Virus record (IMG/VR): IMGVR_UViG_3300035698_016988
Location: 1-64,000 of that record
Source: a virus
Length of the DNA: 64,000 bases
Strand: one strand, 5' to 3'
Numbering within the stretch: the stretch's first letter is position 1; every line of letters starts with the position of its first letter. The notes beneath the pieces were generated by a model. It ran no database searches and was not told where the DNA came from. It worked only from the letters and a program-made list of their open reading frames with translations. Of the stretch, positions 45,049 through 53,166 are shown piece after piece. A program made the position numbers and the translations under genes.

Positions 45049-46017
45049 ATGCCAGGAGTAGCAAGATTAGGAGACGTATGTTCAGGTCATGGGTGTTTCC
45101 CACCTAGGACAAATGACCAAGGATCATCAACTGTTTTTGTCAATAATTTGCCAGCACATAGAATGGGAGATCATTGGGTAACTCATTGTTGTCATCCAGA
45201 ATGTCACGATGGTGCATTAGCCAGCGGTGATCCTACGGTTTTTGTGAATAACATTCCTTTGGGTAGAATGGGTGATCCTATTTCTTGTGGCTCAACAGTT
45301 ATGTCGGCATCTAGCACAGTATTCTCTGAAGGCAATAGTCCGCCTCCGATTGACTCTTATTCGGTCGAGGCTGTTCGAGAGATCATTGCAGTAGCAGGAC
45401 AAATTGCTCCCTTTGATGAACCGGTTTATACTTTGCAAAACGCAGGTGTTGACACAACCTCTTATCCGGCAGACACTGAACCTCCAGCAGCCCCGGCTCC
45501 GCCTACAGATTTAGCAGAACCAGAAAAAGAAATCCCAGCAGAAGTACCTTCTTGTGGAGAATACACTGAAGTTGATTACGATATTCAACTTACTCAGTCT
45601 TTCAAACTTCGTGACTTATCTGTTGGTGCATTGTTCTCGCATTCAATTAAATCACAATGCGGATTTTCGGGTTTAGAAATTATATGTAATCTAAAAGCTC
45701 TTTGTGAAAATGTGCTTGAACCACTGAACAGCGCGTACCCTGGATTTAGAATTAACTCTGGATTTCGTACAGCAACCAGATGCAAAAGCCAACACGAAAA
45801 AGGTCAAGCAGCTGATTTACAATGGCCCGGCCTTAGTAGCCAAGAATATTTGAGAAGAGCAGAATGGATTAGGGATAATCTTCTATTCGATCAAGAAATT
45901 ATGGAACATGGAAATAGTATTTGGATTCATGTCAGTTATGCAGAGGCACAGAGACGACAAGTCTTAACCATGTATAGAAAGAATTACGAGTCAGGTTTGA
46001 CTTTATATTACGCATAG
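45049..46017 (+). CDS. PAAR spike-tip protein with C-terminal M15 peptidase
   Basis: Residues 1-95 form a PAAR domain (MPGVARLGDVCSGHGCFPPR, two VFVNNxPxxRMGD repeats, many Cys/His for a metal at the tip), which sharpens spikes of contractile machines. A Pro-rich linker (about 100-165) leads to an M15-type D-Ala-D-Ala peptidase domain (about 180-322): RINSGFRT, SQHEKGQAAD with H249 and D256, and EHGNSIWIHVSY with H294, the usual Zn ligands with E286 as general base. The domain should cut peptidoglycan peptides during entry. As the gp5 of this phage lacks lysozyme, this enzyme may do that job. Late box and GGAGGG precede it. Confidence 0.85.
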   Translation: MPGVARLGDVCSGHGCFPPRTNDQGSSTVFVNNLPAHRMGDHWVTHCCHPECHDGALASGDPTVFVNNIPLGRMGDPISCGSTVMSASSTVFSEGNSPPPIDSYSVEAVREIIAVAGQIAPFDEPVYTLQNAGVDTTSYPADTEPPAAPAPPTDLAEPEKEIPAEVPSCGEYTEVDYDIQLTQSFKLRDLSVGALFSHSIKSQCGFSGLEIICNLKALCENVLEPLNSAYPGFRINSGFRTATRCKSQHEKGQAADLQWPGLSSQEYLRRAEWIRDNLLFDQEIMEHGNSIWIHVSYAEAQRRQVLTMYRKNYESGLTLYYA

Positions 46018-46025
46018 GAGATAAA

Positions 46026-46796
46026 ATGGTAGCAATTACATTACCAGCAAATATTGCTGACATCTATAACACTTTCACCACACAAGGTCTGAGTGTTCCG
46101 GATGCGGAATTATGCATGGATACGTGCGCGAAGATTCAGTTCGCAAAAACCCAAATTCAAAGTTGGAACAATCCTGATGCCGTATTAAACGATCTATCTG
46201 AATTAACCGGTGCTGGTGTCGACAATGAATTTTTCAATTTTATCGCTGATCAATTAGATTTTGCAGCAACCGAGGTAAGTAATGCAGAAACGCATCTTCG
46301 TGGTATATTCGGCGCCGCACCCGGTACTCCTGGGTCGCTCGGTGCTGCCAATTTGGTGAAAAATATGAGTATTGCAACCGTAGAAAAGGCTAGACAGGAA
46401 ACACTGAATCTGGTTGGGTCTAATCCATGTGATGCAATATCTAATCTATTCAATACAATTAGTGGTGGGTTGAATACATCTCTTAATGCAATTTCTGCTG
46501 CGGTAGATGAAATTCTGCAAAAGATCGGCGAAGGTATAGCAGCTTTGGTTGCATCAATTGCGGCGGTTATTCAACCTGCCTTAGATGCAATCAACGCAGC
46601 AATTGACGAGATTGTTTCTGCCATTGCAAAAGAAATCGATGATTTTGCCAAAGCGTTTGCTGATATCTTCGATTTTTCAATGTCATTGACTTTGCCTTCG
46701 TTGTTTAAGGATCCTTGCCTCCGTGCAGTTCTTGATGTGGTAGCACCGCCGGAATTAAAAGCTGCTTTGAAAATTGCCGACGATTTAACTTCTTGA
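46026..46796 (+). CDS. Helical repeat protein next to the spike tip, unknown
   Basis: 256 aa. The C-terminal 110 residues contain long Ala/Ile-rich amphipathic helices with heptad character (AISAAVDEILQKIGEGIAAL, VIQPALDAINAAIDEIVSAI), similar to membrane-inserting or pore-forming sequences. Four Cys (CMDTC, NPCD, DPCL) are spread over the protein. It starts nine bases after the PAAR-M15 gene with GGAG, so both are made together. It may be an adaptor, a spike-carried protein or a chaperone; I know no family. Confidence 0.6.
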   Translation: MVAITLPANIADIYNTFTTQGLSVPDAELCMDTCAKIQFAKTQIQSWNNPDAVLNDLSELTGAGVDNEFFNFIADQLDFAATEVSNAETHLRGIFGAAPGTPGSLGAANLVKNMSIATVEKARQETLNLVGSNPCDAISNLFNTISGGLNTSLNAISAAVDEILQKIGEGIAALVASIAAVIQPALDAINAAIDEIVSAIAKEIDDFAKAFADIFDFSMSLTLPSLFKDPCLRAVLDVVAPPELKAALKIADDLTS

Positions 46797-46820
46797 CAAA
46801 ACGATTAAAGATGTTATCAT
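46793..46820 (+). promoter_or_regulatory. Extended -10 sigma70-like promoter
   Basis: TTGACA (46793-46798), 16-base spacer ending GATGT, TATCAT (46815-46820). Drives the cassette 46850-50855. Its -35 overlaps the preceding stop codon. Confidence 0.65.
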
Positions 46821-46849
46821 AAAAGATCATCAAAAGGTAAAGGAATATA

Positions 46850-48232
46850 ATGGGCGGAAATTCAAGAGCACTTCAACCAAACGGCGAACTAATCATTCGA
46901 AACGGTAAGCCGATATATGCACAAAAGATTGACTTTGGTAAAAAGTTTGATCGATCAAAATTTCAAACCGACTTCTTTAAAATGATGTCGGTATTGAATG
47001 CTGCCTTTTTGAATGAGTACGGCAAGCAACTCTGGAATTTAAAAACACGCAACCGGTATTTCAACGGTTCTTCTAGTGCATTATTCGATCCAACCATTTC
47101 CAACAAAGAATTTATTGAATATAAGCCTGAAGTTGGTGATGTTGATATGATGGTTGACCACAAAGACCTACCTAAACTTTGGGATTTACTCAAAGCCAAT
47201 GAAGGTAGACTTTTAGGCGACTTTGTTTATCTCGGGAATAACAAGATTGCAAAGAGTGCAATCGTCTCCCAAATTAACGCAGTGCTCGAATATGTCCAAG
47301 GTCCTTACATGGTTTGGTGCCAGGTAGACTTCGAAGGTGCTGACTTTGAAAATCTAATTCCTACAGAATGGGCAAGCTTTAGTCATTCCTCAGATTGGAA
47401 TGACACAAAGTCGGGAATCAAAGGCGTCATTCATAAATTTATGATTCAATCCCTTGCCACTGTTTTTGGTAAAGTAGATCAATCGGTTGAGCTAACACCA
47501 AAGAGCCCGGTTGTTGATGATGAAAAACTCAAAACTCTTACATTTGATTTGGAAGAGGCTACGGATCAGTATGAACAAACCGAAGACCCGAAGCTTAGAA
47601 AGAAAATCGCGGATTTGACAAAAGAAATAAAGCGCTCGACGCCAAAGATAAAGAAAGGCGCTGAAGAACTTGATGTTTCTAGTCTCACATTTTCAGTCTT
47701 GTATGGTCTCAGAAATAAAATGCAACCGCAATATCTACCAAACGGTCACCATTTCCAAGTGAACAGCCGAAAAGCGTTTAAGCAGATTCCTCCGGCTGAG
47801 AGTGGATATGTAAACGATCTTCGTGAAATGTTTATGAGTCTATTCAATCACGAACCTTCCCCTCAAGAGCTCAATAAATTCAAATCGTTTGTTGGATTGA
47901 TTGACTTGATCGCAGCTGAAGAACCCGAAAAACTGATAGAAATTAGAGATGAATTTATCCGTCGCTTGTGGGGATTCACCCCGGCACAGTCAAAAGGATT
48001 GGCTAAACCTAATGATGTCAAAACCCCAGCACAGGCTCTTGATCGAGACGACTGGCAAACTGATTTGAATATTAAAATGGCAGCATTGAACCACTTCTTT
48101 AACGTGTTCAATTTTGTAAAATTGCCTAAGAAAGATATTGACCATATCACTTATCTATATTATGGTAAAAACGGAGAGGCCTATTATGATCTCAGATCTA
48201 AAGGACGTGACCACGATGAACCGACCGGATAA
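46850..48232 (+). CDS. Nucleotidyltransferase-like protein (Pol-beta fold suspected)
   Basis: 460 aa. Near residues 71-100 it has FNGSSSALFD followed by GDVDMMVDHKDL, i.e. a GS helix and D-x-D as in Pol-beta-type nucleotidyltransferases (D97, D99). Residues 205-245 are charged helices, and 270-350 contain FSVLYGLRNKMQPQYLPNGH. AAAGGA before the ATG. It is the first gene of a four-gene cassette, three bases ahead of the ligase gene. The likely chemistry is NMP transfer to a nucleic acid end or a small molecule; the substrate is not known. Confidence 0.65.
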   Translation: MGGNSRALQPNGELIIRNGKPIYAQKIDFGKKFDRSKFQTDFFKMMSVLNAAFLNEYGKQLWNLKTRNRYFNGSSSALFDPTISNKEFIEYKPEVGDVDMMVDHKDLPKLWDLLKANEGRLLGDFVYLGNNKIAKSAIVSQINAVLEYVQGPYMVWCQVDFEGADFENLIPTEWASFSHSSDWNDTKSGIKGVIHKFMIQSLATVFGKVDQSVELTPKSPVVDDEKLKTLTFDLEEATDQYEQTEDPKLRKKIADLTKEIKRSTPKIKKGAEELDVSSLTFSVLYGLRNKMQPQYLPNGHHFQVNSRKAFKQIPPAESGYVNDLREMFMSLFNHEPSPQELNKFKSFVGLIDLIAAEEPEKLIEIRDEFIRRLWGFTPAQSKGLAKPNDVKTPAQALDRDDWQTDLNIKMAALNHFFNVFNFVKLPKKDIDHITYLYYGKNGEAYYDLRSKGRDHDEPTG

Positions 48233-48235
48233 AAT

Positions 48236-49768
48236 ATGAAGATTAATGAAATCAACGGTATGTTGGATATTTCTATTCAACACGCTGACAAAGTAACTCA
48301 AGGCGATCCGGAAAAGATCCAGAAATTCTTGAGCAACCACTATACAGTAACGCAAAAGTTTGACGGTGTGAAGTTAACTCTTTGGCGTAATGCAGAACCG
48401 TTTGATCCCGATTACCGAAAGAACTGGATTGTTGCTTACAAGAATAGAGTCTTGCATCCGGAAGAATTTGAAGGACCGGATCGGAGTGCTATCAAGAATG
48501 ACTCAATCTCAATTAGTCAATACGCTTTGGTTCATGACCATTTAAAAGCGAATCACCAAAACACTCAGTTCATTCCAGAAGAGACTGAATTCTTTGTTGA
48601 GTTCATTATGAACAAACCGACCACAACGCGTGACTATTCAGATTTCCATAGTTTGATCTTGATCGCGTATGCTCCGGCAACGGCTAGTATTGGTGGTGGT
48701 ATGTTCTATACTCAGCCAGAAGGTTTTCATCAAGAAGAGATTCAAGAATACGCAGCAGCATTGGGAATGATGGTCCCGCCGGTGGTCTTCGAAGGCACAT
48801 TAGATAGTGAAGTGAATATACGTAAAGGAATCCAGTCAGAAGAATTACTTCAAGCATTTGAAGACAAAAAGCAATTCTTAAAATTTAATGATCCTGATCA
48901 TGCGTCGGAGACTTACGCTAACATAAAAGCGATGTTCTTGTCGCTTGAATCGCCGTTTGGTGGACCCGAAGAAGGTGTTGTTTTGCTTTCTGATAAGGGG
49001 AAGTTTTTCAAAATTATTCAAGCTGACCAACATGACAAAAATGTTCGCTTTAAAAAGAAACAGCGATGGCGTGGATCAATTGAAGAAGAGAAATTGTATT
49101 GGTCAAGCATCAACAGAATTGCAGACAGTGTCATAAACAAAACAAACCAAGGCGCGCTAGAGCCTACTTTAGGGATGATGTCGAAATTGACTTATTCGTT
49201 CACTGAAGATATGCTACCACAAAACGCCAAGAAGTCTCATCATCAAATTAAAGACGATTTGTTTCTAACCGCCAAGGAAAGAATAATCAGTGAATTACCG
49301 GAAAACAAAACCGCGCTAGTAATAGGCAAGCTTCGTATTTTTACAAATGCTCATAAAATTTTGATAGAAGAAGCAAAACAAAAATGCGACCACGTAACGG
49401 TAGCTTTGGTAACTGGCAAGAATCAACCTTTCTCGTTTAATCTTAGAAAAAGAATGGTCCATGCCGTCTTTCCTGATGTTGATGTAATTGAAGTGTCAAG
49501 CGGTAATCTGTTATCGACCATGAAAAAATCTAAGAAGATCATCAAATATGTAATAGCCGGAAGTGATCGGGTAGAAGGATATCGTGACCAGTTGAAAAAG
49601 CACAACGTAGAAGTAATTGAAGTAGTGCGTGATTTTTCGTCTGCAGACGCTATTTCAGCTTCCACTGTGGTTCGTGCGTTGATGTATCACGAAACAAAAT
49701 TGTTCCGAAATTTAACACCAAAAGAAATTTGGCCCTTTATGAAAGAATTACTAAATGTCCTCTATTGA
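48236..49768 (+). CDS. Ligase (RNA-ligase-like) fused to NMNAT-like nucleotidyltransferase
   Basis: 510 aa, two domains. Residues 1-290 show the ligase superfamily motifs: I (TQKFDGVKL, nucleotide-accepting K41), Ia (YKNR), III (ETEFFVEFIMNK, about 117-127), IV (EEGVVLL, 245-251), V (FFKIIQAD, K259). Residues 355-510 resemble cytidylyl/adenylyltransferases: GKLRIFTNAHKILIEEA in place of the HxGH loop, VIAGSDR, and ISASTVVRAL as the ISSTxxR motif. The first part should seal nucleic acid via AMP transfer; the second could form NAD from NMN and ATP or a related compound. The end overlaps the kinase gene by 14 bases. Confidence 0.8.
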   Translation: MKINEINGMLDISIQHADKVTQGDPEKIQKFLSNHYTVTQKFDGVKLTLWRNAEPFDPDYRKNWIVAYKNRVLHPEEFEGPDRSAIKNDSISISQYALVHDHLKANHQNTQFIPEETEFFVEFIMNKPTTTRDYSDFHSLILIAYAPATASIGGGMFYTQPEGFHQEEIQEYAAALGMMVPPVVFEGTLDSEVNIRKGIQSEELLQAFEDKKQFLKFNDPDHASETYANIKAMFLSLESPFGGPEEGVVLLSDKGKFFKIIQADQHDKNVRFKKKQRWRGSIEEEKLYWSSINRIADSVINKTNQGALEPTLGMMSKLTYSFTEDMLPQNAKKSHHQIKDDLFLTAKERIISELPENKTALVIGKLRIFTNAHKILIEEAKQKCDHVTVALVTGKNQPFSFNLRKRMVHAVFPDVDVIEVSSGNLLSTMKKSKKIIKYVIAGSDRVEGYRDQLKKHNVEVIEVVRDFSSADAISASTVVRALMYHETKLFRNLTPKEIWPFMKELLNVLY

Positions 49769-50306
49769 AATTGACAAAATTATTAAACTCGATGGTCCGG
49801 TATTTGTTCTGGTCGGTGGCGCTATTGGTGCAGGTAAAACCACAGTGGTCAATAAACACTTGAAGAGTTTGGCAGTTCTTGATCCCGATGCTATTCAACT
49901 AAGTCAGATAGCTGGATTCTATATTTTTTATGATCCTAAAAAAGTGGCACAGACTTTAGTTGAGCTTGATGCGAGATGCAAAAGCTTTCTGAAAATTAAG
50001 AAATCGTTTATTAGGATGGGAACCGCGTCACAAGCTTCTGCGGCTTTGAAGAGAGCAGACCAAGCAAAAGAATATGGATTTACCACCGTGTTTCTGCATG
50101 TTGAAGTTCCGGTAGAACAAGCCGTTGCCCAGAACGCTTGGAGAAGAAAACAAGGCGACCGAGCTGTTGAATTTGATAAAGAATATAGGATCACACGAAC
50201 ACATGCAGCATCCCGTAGAACTTTTGAAGCCATTAAAGATAGGTTTGATTATTCATGTCAATTTGAGAATAATCTTGACACGAATATTGCGCCTATTGTA
50301 AATTAA
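49755..50306 (+). CDS. P-loop kinase (zeta-toxin/polynucleotide-kinase-like)
   Basis: 183 aa. Walker A GGAIGAGKTT (residues 21-30), then LDPDAIQ with an Asp typical of kinases that act on a hydroxyl, and Arg-rich AWRRKQGDR and TRTHAASRR lid segments. Closest in outline to zeta-toxin or polynucleotide-kinase type enzymes. Overlaps the ligase gene and is followed after three bases by a phosphoesterase, so a 5'-end kinase role in nucleic acid repair is attractive but unproven. Confidence 0.7.
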   Translation: MSSIEIDKIIKLDGPVFVLVGGAIGAGKTTVVNKHLKSLAVLDPDAIQLSQIAGFYIFYDPKKVAQTLVELDARCKSFLKIKKSFIRMGTASQASAALKRADQAKEYGFTTVFLHVEVPVEQAVAQNAWRRKQGDRAVEFDKEYRITRTHAASRRTFEAIKDRFDYSCQFENNLDTNIAPIVN

Positions 50307-50309
50307 TAG

Positions 50310-50855
50310 ATGACAGATTTTTATACATCAGACAATCACTTTGGTCACTGGACCACCGAAGACCGAAACATAATCAAATACTGCGATAGACCGTTTGATT
50401 CCATAAGTGAAATGGATGTCAAAATGATCGAGAACTGGAATAATGTTGTCGGTCATAAAGATACAGTTTATCATTTGGGTGATTTCACCTTCTACAAAAA
50501 CCGAGACATTATCGATGCCATTATGGATAGCCTCAATGGTAGGAAGATTTTAATCTCCGGCAATCATGATCGTGATTATATCAAAAAACATAAAGAATGG
50601 GCTGAGGTTCATCAATACTTAGAACGGAAAGACCGAGGCAAAGGTACTTGGTTGGTTATGTTCCATTATCCGATTGCAAATTGGAATGGATCATATCACA
50701 AAAGTTGGCACTTGCATGGACATTCGCATGGAAAATACGTTTATCCTTTGAACGAAAACGGAACAAAGAAAACTGCACTAGACGTCGGAGTTGATACTCA
50801 CGACTTCACTCCTTGGTCATTTGATGAAATCAAGGAGTATATGGATAATCTCTAA
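50310..50855 (+). CDS. Calcineurin-like metallophosphoesterase
   Basis: 181 aa. Metal-binding motifs in order: TSDNHFGH (D8, H10), HLGDFTF, ISGNHDRD, MFHYPI and LHGHSHGK. These define a small single-domain metallophosphatase. In phage cassettes such enzymes may remove 2',3'-cyclic or 3' phosphates, or cleave cyclic nucleotides. It is the last gene of the four-gene cassette. No clear Shine-Dalgarno (TAATAG directly upstream), so it probably depends on coupling to the kinase gene. Confidence 0.85.
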   Translation: MTDFYTSDNHFGHWTTEDRNIIKYCDRPFDSISEMDVKMIENWNNVVGHKDTVYHLGDFTFYKNRDIIDAIMDSLNGRKILISGNHDRDYIKKHKEWAEVHQYLERKDRGKGTWLVMFHYPIANWNGSYHKSWHLHGHSHGKYVYPLNENGTKKTALDVGVDTHDFTPWSFDEIKEYMDNL

Positions 50856-50863
50856 TAAATAAA
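50853..50863 (+). promoter_or_regulatory. Late-promoter-like box TAATAAATAAA
   Basis: Spans the phosphoesterase stop; 24-34 bases before the ATG at 50887, with TTGGAG in between. Confidence 0.5.
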
Positions 50864-50886
50864 GAAAACAGGTTATTGGAGAAATT

Positions 50887-52353
50887 ATGCGCGTTAACGA
50901 AGTAATCAACCTAAAAGAAGCACGTCTTCCAAAAGAAATTCCTTTCATGGGCTGGATGTTGCGTCCGGTTCCGAAGAAAACCTCATTTGACGGCGTCGCT
51001 TATGCTCCCGGAAAAGAAAGAATTGTTATCCGTGGTGTCGCTACACTTGAAGAAGTGTACGATCAGCTTAAACAAGCAGTGCGTGAAAAAAGGTCAACAG
51101 ATTCACAATCAAGGAATCCGAACATTCAATTCAGTAATGTGGATGAAACGAATGGTGTTTTCAATCAAGCATTTACAAATTCATTTTTCGGTGACGAAGT
51201 ACCGGCGCTAGGAAAGATAGTTGTCGACGGCGCTACCCATATCGATGTTTATATTGGTAATGATCCAGAAGATTTAGAGCTTTACAAGTCTGATGGTTTT
51301 GTGCAAATATCAGATCGCCTTTGGAATAAGTCGCGTGTTTATCGTATGTCTCTGACCCCTAAGCAGGTCGCTGATAAGGGTCTTGAGTTCAGGGGTATCT
51401 ACACCGTAAACGAGACAAAATCTCCTGATCCGGACCTTAAACGCTTCACTTTGAGCCCTCAACCGATTGACTACCTTGAAGGCAAAGAAAGTAAGAAAAT
51501 ATTCAAAGAGCCTACTTTCAGTATACCGACTTGGTTAAAAGGCAGTAAAACGCTTCAAGAACGCGATGCTAGTATGTCCTACGAGACAGTAGAAGTCAAA
51601 GGTATTGTAGATCGAGTAATTGCTAAAATCAAAAATCAAAAAGGTTCAGCCTGGACGAGAATGGGCAAGCAGTTAAAAGACCTTAGAAATCAAATTGCAG
51701 TTTTGTCTGAGAAAGAAGCAAAATTAACTGACAAAATTAAAGACAGATTTCCAGAAACTTTTGATTCCTCTGATGAAGTATTGACGCGAGTCGTTGAGAC
51801 CGCCCATTTAGTCGCAACTATGACAAAAGCAAGTCAAACAGATAAATCCACTGTTGACTATGCTGCTATCCTTGAAGAAATTCTTAAACTTGATTTGGTA
51901 CCTGAACAGCAGAAAGCGGTTACCGCAATCATTAAGAAACACACCACCACAAAGACTGTTTCTACTCCGTCTAAGCTACGGTTGAAAGTAACCGAATCTG
52001 AATTGATGGCAAACATCAAAAGTTCCTGGAGTAGCTTACTCTCGAAGCTGAAAGTTTGGGGCAAGAGACAAGATCAGAAAATTGCTAGAGTTAAACAAAT
52101 GATGAGTCAAGTCGGTAGTAATCAGAACACGATGATTTCTGAAGAAGAAGTTATGAGTTCATGGATTGATGAACTAACTTATGAGCCTCATCCAGAAGCA
52201 GAAGGTGAAGGAAACGTCGAAATGCTTTTGGGAAACGGTAGAGCATATACCGTCTATAATGTTGCATATGGTGAATACGAAGACTGGTTGTCTTCTCCGT
52301 CGAAAGGTAGGTATTGGCACGCTAATATCAAAGACGTTTACACGGTGAAATAA
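50887..52353 (+). CDS. Unknown late protein with C-terminal KTSC-like domain
   Basis: 488 aa. Residues 1-190 look globular (ARLPKEIPFMGWMLRPVPKK), 190-420 are helical and Lys-rich, and the last 55 (EMLLGNGRAYTVYNVAYGEY, then SPSKGRYWHANIKDVY) match the pattern of KTSC domains (G-x-x-Y-x-Y-x-x-V...S-x-G-x-x-x-N/H-x-I-x-x-x-Y), which lie in small phage and lysyl-tRNA synthetase-linked proteins. Late expression suggests a virion or injected protein. Overlaps the holin-like gene by one base (TAATG). Confidence 0.6.
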   Translation: MRVNEVINLKEARLPKEIPFMGWMLRPVPKKTSFDGVAYAPGKERIVIRGVATLEEVYDQLKQAVREKRSTDSQSRNPNIQFSNVDETNGVFNQAFTNSFFGDEVPALGKIVVDGATHIDVYIGNDPEDLELYKSDGFVQISDRLWNKSRVYRMSLTPKQVADKGLEFRGIYTVNETKSPDPDLKRFTLSPQPIDYLEGKESKKIFKEPTFSIPTWLKGSKTLQERDASMSYETVEVKGIVDRVIAKIKNQKGSAWTRMGKQLKDLRNQIAVLSEKEAKLTDKIKDRFPETFDSSDEVLTRVVETAHLVATMTKASQTDKSTVDYAAILEEILKLDLVPEQQKAVTAIIKKHTTTKTVSTPSKLRLKVTESELMANIKSSWSSLLSKLKVWGKRQDQKIARVKQMMSQVGSNQNTMISEEEVMSSWIDELTYEPHPEAEGEGNVEMLLGNGRAYTVYNVAYGEYEDWLSSPSKGRYWHANIKDVYTVK

Positions 52354-52700
52354 TGACCGAAACTGAAATTTGGTGGAAAGGCGCTTGGCGCCCTGCGGCC
52401 GCAGGAATATACCTATCAATCTGTTTGTTTGATTTTGTAGTCATGCCTATGATTAATTCCAATAATTACGACCCTGCAGAGCTGGTTGACCAAGCGTTAC
52501 GTTTCAATGACCCAACTGTTCAAGTCAAAGCATTAGCAGCAATGGATCAAGGAAGGATGTGGGAACCTTTGACCACTCAAGGGAATGGAATTTTTCACTT
52601 ATCCTTCGGTGCCATCTTAGGCGCAGCAGCCCACGGTAGATCAAAAGAAAAAGTTGCTAGAAGTTCTAAAGACATTGTTATAGGTGAAAATCCTGCTTGA
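52353..52700 (+). CDS. Holin-like membrane protein
   Basis: 115 aa. WRPAAAGIYLSICLFDFVVM (about residues 12-31) forms one membrane segment, and GIFHLSFGAILGAAAHG (about 79-95) a second, ending in charged RSKEKVARSSK. The order W-R-P...C-x-x-DF...P...WEPLTxQGxGxFHLxFGAILG resembles small phage holins that I recall from T4-type and other myoviruses. The protein would form inner-membrane holes for lysis. A start overlap with the preceding gene suggests late expression. Confidence 0.65.
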   Translation: MTETEIWWKGAWRPAAAGIYLSICLFDFVVMPMINSNNYDPAELVDQALRFNDPTVQVKALAAMDQGRMWEPLTTQGNGIFHLSFGAILGAAAHGRSKEKVARSSKDIVIGENPA

Positions 52701-52741
52701 CATTTAAATTATCTGATATTAAACTGATATTGGAGGAAGAA

Positions 52742-53047
52742 ATGCAAAATGTCAAAAATTTAACAGATTATTTACGGAACGCCCCAACAGAAACGAAAAT
52801 CAAAATTGCCAAGGCTTTTTTGTTTTCGCCGGTGATGAAACGTCGAATGCCGTTTACATCAAAACTGTCTGAGGTGGTCGCTTCCTTTTTTCCTCGTTTG
52901 TTAGAAGAGGAATTAACCACAGAAAAGTCGACTTTGCTTGTCAATGCAATAGCATATGACATCGATACCGAATATTATACCGGAAAAGATTTTGAAGATC
53001 TTTTAATTATTTTATTTTCTCACGGTTATCGACCACAATCTTATTAA
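52742..53047 (+). CDS. Unknown small protein (101 aa)
   Basis: The ATG at 52742 has GGAGG five bases upstream; the frame also extends to a TTG at 52697 overlapping the previous stop, but that has no better signal. Helical protein with AFLFSPVMKRRMPFTSKLSE and FEDLLIILFSHGY. Follows the holin-like gene, so a lysis-linked role (for example an antiholin) is possible but unsupported. Confidence 0.55.
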   Translation: MQNVKNLTDYLRNAPTETKIKIAKAFLFSPVMKRRMPFTSKLSEVVASFFPRLLEEELTTEKSTLLVNAIAYDIDTEYYTGKDFEDLLIILFSHGYRPQSY

Positions 53048-53067
53048 TTTTTATACTCTCCTGAAAC

Positions 53068-53075
53068 TATAAATA
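53068..53075 (+). promoter_or_regulatory. Late promoter, perfect TATAAATA
   Basis: About 92 bases before the ATG of the VWA gene. The leader holds a hairpin CTCTGA/TCAGAG (53122-53139). Confidence 0.55.
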
Positions 53076-53166
53076 AAGATGATAGCAATTGTGTTATTGA
53101 AAATCATATGGCAGTTTAAGCCTCTGAACGCAGTCAGAGCAGTTAAAGTCCATAACAGGAGATAAA

